A stretch of DNA of 9,276 bases from Candidatus Poseidoniaceae archaeon (lineage in GTDB: Archaea > Thermoplasmatota > Poseidoniia > Poseidoniales > Poseidoniaceae), in the NCBI GenBank assembly GCA_013329865.1, contig DUJJ01000202.1:5773-15048 (forward strand). Direction: 5' to 3'. Of this stretch, positions 1 through 7,700 are shown in pieces. The translations under genes and the position numbers were made by a program. Numbering within the stretch: the stretch's first letter is position 1; every line of letters starts with the position of its first letter. The notes beneath the pieces were generated by a model that searched no databases, was not told where the DNA came from, and saw only the letters and a list, made by a program, of their open reading frames with translations.

Positions 1-165
1 CCGATGCGGGACTTAGGACCTACTCCTATGATATTGTCAGATGGTTCTCCAGACGCCGAGGGATTACCGACTACGACCGATGATGATGGTGTGTTATGGC
101 GGCAGCATCCAGATGGCAATCACGACTGGTGGGATGCCGAATTGCGAGTCTGGGTCAGGTGGTGA
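1..165 (+). CDS. C-terminal end of an unidentified acidic, Trp-rich protein (5' partial)
   Basis: Frame 1 is open from the left edge to a TGA at 163-165, giving the last 54 residues of a protein whose start lies outside the window. The end is acidic (a DDD run near residue 27 of the fragment) and then tryptophan-rich, with the pattern LWRQHPDG, WWDAE, VWVRW. The spacing PDG...WWD...W resembles short Trp-rich modules found at the ends of prokaryotic membrane proteins (for example DUF2510-like tails), but this is a resemblance by eye only. Support for it being real: the frame stays open to a stop that overlaps the next gene's start by four bases (GTGA), a common arrangement for coupled genes, and the composition is protein-like. 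I do not recognise the family and assign no function. Its gene is probably in one operon with the DUF4105 gene downstream. Confidence 0.6.
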   Translation, partial: PMRDLGPTPMILSDGSPDAEGLPTTTDDDGVLWRQHPDGNHDWWDAELRVWVRW

Positions 166-1058
166 AATCGCTGAAACTGGCAGATTTAACGCTTCTACAC
201 TACATAGCAATATTTTGTCTGTTAGTCATAATTATAGTTGCCTTGCGATTACATTATGTCTGGCTAACTAGGATAAAACCAAGGGTTCCCAGCACGAATT
301 CAAATTGGAATACTGACTGTGAGTTTCAATCCGAGGCAGTCATTGAGGAGAATTTCATAACATTTACCAAAATCCGAGATTTTACCTGGCGCACAACCAG
401 AGATCGTGACGAGAAATGGGACAGCAATGTCAAATTTGATTTGAGAGAAATTAAGGATGTCTGGTTCATAGTCGACCATTTTCATAAAATTCATGGACTT
501 GCGCACACATTTCTCAGCATTGAATTTAATGATGGCAGGTGCATTTCGATATCTTTTGAGGCAAGACGGGTAAAAGGAGAACGTTATCACCCTTGGAAAG
601 GGCTATGGCGTTCGTATGAATTGTATCTGCTAATCGGTTATGAACGTGATTTACTAGGTCTAAGGACAAATGCACGTGGCAATAAGGACTACTTGTTCAG
701 AGCGGTTACTCCACCGGGTAAGGACCGGCAACTGTTGCTGGCAATTGCCCAAAAAATGAATCAATTGAGTAATCACGCAGAGTGGTATCACTCTTTACTA
801 ACAACTTGCAACACTTCAATTGTAAAGGTCGTTAATCAAATAACTCCGGGTAGAATCCCCTTTGTATGGCGCAACTTTCTGCCCGGATACACTCCAAAGG
901 CTGCTTTCAGACTAGGGCTAATTGAAGACTGGGGTGGTCTGGAGAAAACCCTCGAAATAGCGCGCGTTGATGAGTTGGCAAAAAGCTGGGATGAGGCAAC
1001 TGATTACTCAGAATTTATTCGGCAACATATGCCAATCTCAGTTGCTAATAAAAATTAG
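162..1058 (+). CDS. Membrane-anchored DUF4105 / Lnb N-terminal periplasmic domain-like protein
   Basis: The protein has 298 residues from the GTG at 162. A hydrophobic segment at about residues 14-31 (IAIFCLLVIIIVAL core) is a signal anchor, so the rest probably lies outside the membrane. The body matches the DUF4105 (Lnb_N) pattern: His115 in HTFLSIEF, then DGRCISIS and EARR (Glu133), a GLWRSYEL segment, ERDLLGLRTN, and TTCNTS with Cys216. A His upstream and a Cys downstream recall circularly permuted NlpC/P60-like enzymes, so a thiol hydrolase or transferase activity is possible; this is inference and the substrate is unknown. Start choice: the open frame reaches an ATG at 96, but that would overlap the upstream gene by 70 bases. 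GTG 162 overlaps its TGA by four bases and places the membrane helix near the N-terminus; GTG 159 is equally possible. The family is best known from Gram-negative bacteria. The 3' end overlaps the convergent kinase gene by 21 bases. Confidence 0.82.
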   Translation: MKSLKLADLTLLHYIAIFCLLVIIIVALRLHYVWLTRIKPRVPSTNSNWNTDCEFQSEAVIEENFITFTKIRDFTWRTTRDRDEKWDSNVKFDLREIKDVWFIVDHFHKIHGLAHTFLSIEFNDGRCISISFEARRVKGERYHPWKGLWRSYELYLLIGYERDLLGLRTNARGNKDYLFRAVTPPGKDRQLLLAIAQKMNQLSNHAEWYHSLLTTCNTSIVKVVNQITPGRIPFVWRNFLPGYTPKAAFRLGLIEDWGGLEKTLEIARVDELAKSWDEATDYSEFIRQHMPISVANKN

Positions 1059-1661
1059 CAGATTTCCAGTTTTACAATCAATCGATATTACATCTTCAAC
1101 TGCAACATTGTGTAAGCCGGTTGAATTTGGTTCCAACACCGCATTTTTTAGTTCCCATTTGCCGCCGGTGAGGTTAATCCCCGAACTGCGACCCATACTA
1201 AACACGGAAAACTCTGCCCCGATTTCTATAGAATGTGAAATGGGTGTGTTGTTTGACAATGCCCTGACGGTGCAGTCGTTGAGGAACAAACGAGCGTCAG
1301 ACTTTGCCTCAAGCAGTGACAAGTAATTGGCAAATTGATGGTCTGACCTCCCGCCGTCAACATTGACTATGCTGATCTCAGTTGCACCCAAACCATCGGC
1401 ATAGCTTATTGCTTTGGTCAAATCATTGGTGTTTTGGTCTGTCTGCTTGATTATTTTGACTCCCGTTGACTCAGCATAGCGTTGGCTTGGTTCACTGATA
1501 CTGTCCATATCGCCAATCAGAACATCTACCGCAATGCCATTGCTTCGGCACTTTTCCATAGCGCCATCGCAGGCGATAATTAGGTCAGAGGCTAGGACTA
1601 AATTCGACCATTGAGATAAGTCCTCTTCCGGAGCATTACCGATAATTAGCACTCGCACCAT
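1038..1661 (-). CDS. Thiamine pyrophosphokinase
   Basis: This enzyme transfers pyrophosphate from ATP to thiamine, giving thiamine diphosphate and AMP, in the cytosol. The 207-residue protein has the usual length and two-part layout. The catalytic domain (about residues 1-120) shows ACDGA (31-34), the GDMDS motif (50-54) for metal and ATP, the TDQNTND...KA segment (74-84) and GGRSDH (103-108). The C-terminal thiamine-binding beta domain follows, with a GGKWEL and STGLHN stretch in place of the common GTSNE. The ATG at 1661 is preferred over the ATG at 1700 because GGAG sits five bases upstream and the protein then begins directly with the first beta strand (VRVLIIGN). Its presence suggests salvage of preformed thiamine, the role known for this family, rather than the ThiL route from thiamine phosphate. 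It is transcribed away from the giant surface protein and converges on the DUF4105 gene. Confidence 0.93.
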   Translation of the reverse strand: MVRVLIIGNAPEEDLSQWSNLVLASDLIIACDGAMEKCRSNGIAVDVLIGDMDSISEPSQRYAESTGVKIIKQTDQNTNDLTKAISYADGLGATEISIVNVDGGRSDHQFANYLSLLEAKSDARLFLNDCTVRALSNNTPISHSIEIGAEFSVFSMGRSSGINLTGGKWELKNAVLEPNSTGLHNVAVEDVISIDCKTGNLLIFISN

Positions 1662-1665
1662 ACTT

Positions 1666-1671
1666 ACTCCT
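1666..1671 (-). promoter_or_regulatory. Ribosome binding site of the thiamine pyrophosphokinase gene
   Basis: On the minus strand the sequence reads AGGAGT, then five bases (TAAGT in overlap), then ATG at 1661. This is a good Shine-Dalgarno match at normal spacing, and it decides the start: the ATG at 1700 has no comparable site, and starting there would add 13 residues before the first strand of the fold. Confidence 0.7.
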
Positions 1672-1712
1672 AGCATCGGTGGTTTGTCAACAATACTCAC
1701 AATTTAGGTATT

Positions 1713-1731
1713 TGACCCCCGTAGGGGGTCA
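1713..1731. repeat. Perfect inverted repeat, 8-base arms with 3-base centre
   Basis: TGACCCCC, GTA, GGGGGTCA: all eight base pairs match. It stands out as a GC-rich block in an otherwise AT-leaning spacer. It lies 50 bases before the surface-protein start and 52 bases before the kinase start. It could be a protein-binding operator for either gene, or form a hairpin in a leader transcript. No T-run follows it, so a terminator is unlikely. Confidence 0.75.
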
Positions 1732-1748
1732 GTGGGCATTCTTCGGCA

Positions 1749-1763
1749 ATGGTTTTCAACCAT
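1749..1763. repeat. Second perfect inverted repeat, 6-base arms with 3-base centre
   Basis: ATGGTT, TTC, AACCAT: perfect six-base arms around a three-base centre, 17 bases after the first inverted repeat and 17 bases before the ATG at 1781. The ATG inside it is out of frame with the surface protein. It has the same arm-3-arm layout as the stronger repeat upstream, but a different sequence. A six-base arm can occur by chance, so its function is uncertain. Confidence 0.5.
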
Positions 1764-1780
1764 CAACGCATCCGTCGACT

Positions 1781-4700
1781 ATGGCGAGTAAGCATTCATC
1801 AAACAACTCGCTTGTGGCGAAGTGTTTGGTTTTATTACTAATTCTCCATGTGTCAAGTCTCGCGATAGGTCAGAGCGCCGTCAGAGAATCAGAATTACTC
1901 AATCAATCCAATACTCAATCAAATAGTGCTGCACTAACCGAATATGCGCTAGATTTTGGCCATGACTTGGCAGGTGAACAACTTTCTATCGACGGTGTTG
2001 CACAAGGCTTAGTAAGATTTGAAACCAATCTTGATATCTATCATAATCAGCAAATTCAATCCGCCTCAGTTGGCACTCCAACTGTCCCTGATGTGGCTAT
2101 TTCAGACCAGCAAGAGATAAATTCATGCTGGCATAACCAAGAAGGCACGGTAAACTACTACTGGTCTGACCTTGAACAGAATACAAAGCAACTGCAGATC
2201 GATGAAGTGCTGGGAATAGATGACGGTGTGGTAAATTTTGATTGTGCAATTGCAATTAAAGATAACGGCCGTGCCAGCGTCCTGTATACCAATGGAAGCG
2301 ACCTCAAAGCGGGACAACTAGCCTTAGCTAGTTCACTATATGTCAATGGTGATGAGTGGCATACACGAACTATTTTTGAAGGTCTCGAAATTACCAATAT
2401 CGAATTAGCAATAACCCCTAATCAACTTGAGTGGGGCGTATTTCGGGATAACAATGGTGCGCTTCACAGAGTAAACTATACCGGAGCATTTTGGCAGACA
2501 GGCCTCCTCGATGCCGGGCCTGTAGGTCCTGATTTCGAGCTGGAAATAACCTCGGATGGCCAGATATACATTATGTATACAAAAAATACTCAGGCTATTC
2601 TGATGACGATTATTGAGAATCAAATAAACCATCAGACCGTTGCTCAGGGTGAGAATTTACACCATGATATTGGGTTAACACTCGACGGTGCAGAATTACT
2701 CCAGTTATTCACTACAACAATCCAAGATAATCAAACCGTTATGAGTATAGAACGGTCGTTAGCAAATCAGGATAACCAATTAAGTGTAACACCAGATTAT
2801 ATCCTGTCTAGTGATCTTGTCGATACGATATCAAGTGATATGATGTTCGGCGATTTTAATGGCGATGGATTCACTGACCTAGTGCATGCTGAAGCCGATG
2901 CGTCTACTCAAACGCTGACCTCAAACGGCCGTGTTTCGATATTTTTCGGCTCTGTGGACGGGCTGAGTTTATTCCAAGGTCACTCGTGGGAAGGTGTCTC
3001 GGACGCACAAATGTTGGGTAATAGTTTGGCAGTTGGTGACTTCAACGGTGATGGTTTGGATGATATTGCTATCGGGTCTCCAGGCGCAAATTCTAACGAT
3101 GGTATGGTTGAGATTGCATTTGGCTCAGTTAGCGGCTTAGCGGCTTCATTGAGTTCGGTGTCCGGAGTTTCCGAAATTCCAGCAGCGGGCGAAAGATTCG
3201 GCTATTGCGTTGAGGCTGTTGATGACCTCAATTCTGATGGTAACGATGAGTTACTGGTTTGTTCAATCGATTATGAACAAGGCTCAGATACGGGCAAAGT
3301 AGAGTTATTCTCTGGTGGCGACTCTAGTGGCGTTTGGTCTAAGATGGATAGTCCAAACCAAATGTTACAGGGTAGTAACTTCGGCCAATCAGTTTCCGCC
3401 GACGGTGACCTAAACGGTGACGGCTTGGCTGATTTGGTTATTGGCAATACGGGAGATATGTTTGACAGTTCAGGCTTTTCGTCAGTAGAGGTAAGGTATG
3501 GTTCACCTACTGGCTACGCAACCAATCCAGATCGCTCTTACCAATCAATATCTGCCGGCACATTATTTGGTTACCATGTTGAGATAATTAACGACCTAAA
3601 TGACGACGGATTTGACGAGTTATTTATTTCAGAACCATATAACACATCGGGACCATTTAACAGCGGCAATGTATGGGTGTTTTACGGCAACTCAGCTGGA
3701 ATTGCCGACCAGCCGAGTATGCGAATGGTTGGTGACGCTAACAATCTACTCGGACTTAATTTTGTTTCTGCGGGTGATACCAACGGTGACGGATTAAACG
3801 ATTTACTAATCACTCGGAAAGGCGGAATCGATGTTTCCAGAGTAGAACTAATTCTGGGTAGTAGTGAGGTAATAGATGGCTCCAGCATCCTAGTTGCCCA
3901 AGGGACGGAAAGTTATGGCGCAGTGATAGCTACTGGCGGCGATACTAACAATGACAATTTACCAGAGTTCATCTTCTCCCACCAGATAACTGATGATACT
4001 CAGACCGCATTTTCCAGTCTGGAATCCTACAGTAGAAAGTTGTTCGAAGTTAGTAACTTAGCTCTACCGGGTGAGTCCGTCGATGGGAAAATTCAGTCAT
4101 CAACAGATGGTAATCCAAGCATCATTGTCGATGTTGAAAATCACACCGATGGCTCCGGACAAACTAAGTTAGTATCCCTACAGAGTAGTTCTCAGTTAAC
4201 TTACTGGAGTGTTCAAGATATCACATCATCAACGTCACCGTTCATCGGCGGCAGCAATTTCGCTACCACGTCATCTGGCTCTCCTTATGTCTTTTATTTG
4301 GGCGATGGATTAAATTTGAAAACCTACAGTGGCTACACCGGAGTAGAATCACCAATACCAACCTCGAGTTCAGATGCTAGGTATCTCTCGTCAGCACAAG
4401 GAACAAACGGCGAGCAGTTCTTGGCTTACTATTCTTCATTTACCAACCAGCTAATGCTCAGCGAGTTAACAGAATCCGGTTGGAGTGAAGAAATAGTTGC
4501 CAATGATGCAAATATATCATCGCCCCTCGCTCTTCATATCGATTCTACTGGAAGCCCAGTTCTCGTTTATCGCAACTATGTCACCGAGCAACTAAATGTA
4601 GCAACTAAAAGCCTACAATGGACTTCTGATAGTTTAATCCTTGGCGGTCAATTAACCGCTCCATCATTTGCCAGTCAGATAGCTTATGATGACACTCTTG

Positions 4701-7700
4701 TGATTGCGACAATGCTAGACGATGGTAACTTCAATAATCTAAGTGTCATAACTCATAGCGATACTACCACTCAAGCATCGTTTGTTGCAGTAGAATCCGA
4801 TATTTCCACCAACCTGTCCCTAGTGTATGACGATGATGGTGGCATAGTCCTTGCTGCACTGACTTCGAGTGGTAGTTTAATGGTTTACGAGCAAGCCAAC
4901 GGCAGTGATATTTGGAATTCAATATTATTGCCTCAACCACAGAATCTTGGAACAGTTAATGCTGTTCAAGCAAGTGGCGGTAATGTCCCATTAATTGCAG
5001 TCAACAGTGAAGTCAATTCAGTATATGCCAGATTTTCCGGCGCTTGGGAAGTGGTAGCCCAAACACTAGGTGAGGAGTTAGACGAGTTTGCCTTAGCGAG
5101 CCACAACTCTCACATCATCATAATCGGAAATCCCGCCGATACTGATAAGTTATCATGGAGTGCCATGCAGTATAGTCAGGGATTGAGTAACGATGAACAG
5201 TGGCATAAATCCACGATAGACGGTTCGTTAGTTGACAATGGTCTTGCCATAACAACAACAGGCAGTAAAATCAACTTGTACGTAATGTCCACACTCAGTG
5301 GCTCAATTACCAGTATAGAACTGTATCATGATGCCGACAATGACCACATTTTCGATGCTGTGGACCAACTTGACAACATACCTAATCAGTGGTCAGATAG
5401 TGATGGCGATGGCTATGGTGATAACCCCAATGCACCGATGGTTGACGCCTGTCCCGACCAAACAGCCACATCATCAATAATCGTCCTAGGTTGCTTTGAT
5501 GCAGATAGTGACGGCTATGATGATTTAACCGATGATTGTAATACGGCGTTCGGCCTTTCTTGGCTGGGTCGTGTGGGCTGCTCAGATTTTGATCAAGATG
5601 GTTGGGTTGACTGGAATTCGCTGTACCCGTTTGGAGATATATTTAGCGACAATTGGAAACAAGCGTTCGATACAGATGGTGACTCATATGGCGATAATCA
5701 CGGTCCAGACTGTTGTGATACGTGGTATGATACCAACGCTCCTCCGGGCGACGAATTTCCGTTTGATGCTAAACAGTATACCGATTTTGATGGCGATGGT
5801 TATGGGGATAATTCCTCTGATTTCATTGGTGGTGATGCCTGTAAGTTCGATTACGGTACCTCATACCTTGATCGTCTTGGTTGCCAAGACTCTGACGGTG
5901 ATGGTGCGTCTGATCCAACCAACTTCTGGAATCAATCAATGGGTGCGGACATTTGGCCAAATGATCCAACACAATGGGCAGATTCTGATGGCGATGGTTT
6001 TGGTGATAATGGCTCTAAAAATGCCACGAGTCCTGATTACTTCCCTGACAACATTGCAGCAGCAAATGATACCGATGAAGACGGCTATCCAGATGTATTT
6101 ACCGAATTTTACAATGGTTCAAACGCTCAAGGTTTGCAAATAGACGGTTGCCCGTTAGTCGCCGGTAATTCTACCAATCCGTTCTACGGTTGCGTTGATT
6201 CTGATGGTGATAATTATCGAGACATCTACACTTTTGATGTGAATCCTGCAACGGGGTTGAGGGAGAATCAGACCGGTGATGCCTTCCCATTTGATCCCGA
6301 TCAGTGGGCTGATGCTGATGGCGATGGTTTTGGTGATTTCCAAGGCGGCGAACTGGCTGACGTCTGTCCAAATGCTCCAGGTGTAATCAATGGGACGCTG
6401 GGAATTGGTTGCCCGCTAATTGATGGTAATGATGATGATGGCGATTTTGTCATCAATGATAATGACCTGTGCCCCAACACCCAATTTGGCTTGATAGTGG
6501 ATTTGAATGGTTGTGCTAACAATCAGCTCGATGATGATAATGATGGGATCACCAATGACGCCGATGTCTGTCCCGAAACAACCGATGTTACAACCGTCGA
6601 TGATAATGGCTGTAGCGAGGCGCAGCGTCAGGTCGATAGCGATTCTGACGGAATTTACGATTATCTTGACCTGTGCGACCTGACACCGAGTGATGAAATT
6701 CCGGATCTCGACGGCTGTTCACTTTCGCAGAAAGACTCAGATTCTGACGGCGTAACGGATGATGTCGATGTCTGTCCCGAAACTCCAGAGAACTATCCGG
6801 TGTTAGCAGATGGTTGCACCGATGAAAGTGCCAAGGAAATTGATTGGGATGAGGATGGCTACACTGAAAATGATGAATTCATGTTTGAACCGACACAGTG
6901 GGCCGATACTGATGGTGACGGTTATGGCGACAACCCTCAAGGAGTAAATGGTGACCAGTGCCCATTGGTTAGCGGCACCTCAACGCAGGACCGATTAGGC
7001 TGTCTAGATTCCGATTTAGACGGGTATTCTGACCCAACTGATGATTTTGCTGCCTCTCCTAGTGGTCTGGCCGATGCCTTTGCCGATGATGCAACTCAAT
7101 GGCGTGACAATGACGGTGACGGCTATGGTGACAATGCCTCCGGATTAAACCCTGATTTGTGTCCTGCGACTAATCCACTCTATCGGACCTCAGTTGATTT
7201 GTCTGGCTGTGCGGCAAATGAACGCGATAGTGATGAAGATGGCATTGTTGACAGCCTAGATAACTGTCCAAATGAAGCACGTGGAACCGATGGTTACTCA
7301 GATGGTTGTCCTCTTGAAAAGCAATCTGATAGTTCATCATCCGGCATGATTCTTGGCCTGTCAATTACTACTTTCATAGCCGTCGTTGCTGGTGTTGTTG
7401 TGCTACTGGTGCTGGTAATAGTCATACTGCGCAATCGAGGATTTGATGATGAAGATTGGTTCGAAGATGATGATGACTTTGATGATGATTATCAAGAGGA
7501 TCGCTTATCTTTCCTTGACAGGCAGCGAGAAAGTAATCGCCAACCACAGCCAAGCATGCTTGTGAGGCAACCAGCAGATCAACGTCCATCCAAAGCCGGA
7601 CCGACCGGAAGTCCGCCACCGAGGGCACCAATTCAAAGCACTTCACAACGAGGTGTCGCACCTTCATCCGGGCCACCAAGTTTTGCCGGGGGCCGAACAC

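Larger units (their letters stand above)
1662..1780. promoter_or_regulatory. Divergent intergenic control region
   Basis: This 119-base spacer lies between the starts of the thiamine pyrophosphokinase (minus) and the giant surface protein (plus), so promoters for both should lie here or just inside the genes. An AT-rich stretch at 1701-1713 (AATTTAGGTATTT) is the best TATA-like candidate on either strand, but it is weak. Two perfect inverted repeats follow on the surface-protein side. No Shine-Dalgarno site precedes the ATG at 1781. No thiamine diphosphate riboswitch motif (such as CTGAGA) is seen upstream of the kinase. Confidence 0.5.

Noticed and set aside
96..161. Longer start (ATG 96) for the DUF4105 protein
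   Set aside because: It would overlap the upstream gene by 70 bases and place 22 extra residues before a normal signal anchor; the GTG at 162 with the GTGA overlap fits better.
967..1326. Plus-strand open frame of 119 codons
   Set aside because: It lies antisense to the well-supported thiamine pyrophosphokinase and overlaps the DUF4105 gene; it has no recognisable protein pattern.
1662..1740. Thiamine diphosphate riboswitch upstream of the kinase
   Set aside because: The conserved CTGAGA and related blocks are absent and the leader is short.
1679..1780. Longer start (ATG 1679) for the giant surface protein
   Set aside because: It would bury the signal peptide 34 residues inside, and the extra part runs through both inverted repeats.
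5532..6143. Plus-strand open frame of 203 codons inside the calcium stalk
   Set aside because: It is an out-of-frame reading of GAT/GGT-rich repeat codons, giving a Met/Ile/Val-rich product typical of a shadow.
5330..7310. Regularly recurring GATGGCGATGG-like DNA that could suggest a CRISPR or satellite array
   Set aside because: The units are imperfect, of varied spacing and in one reading frame; they are fully explained by calcium-loop protein repeats.
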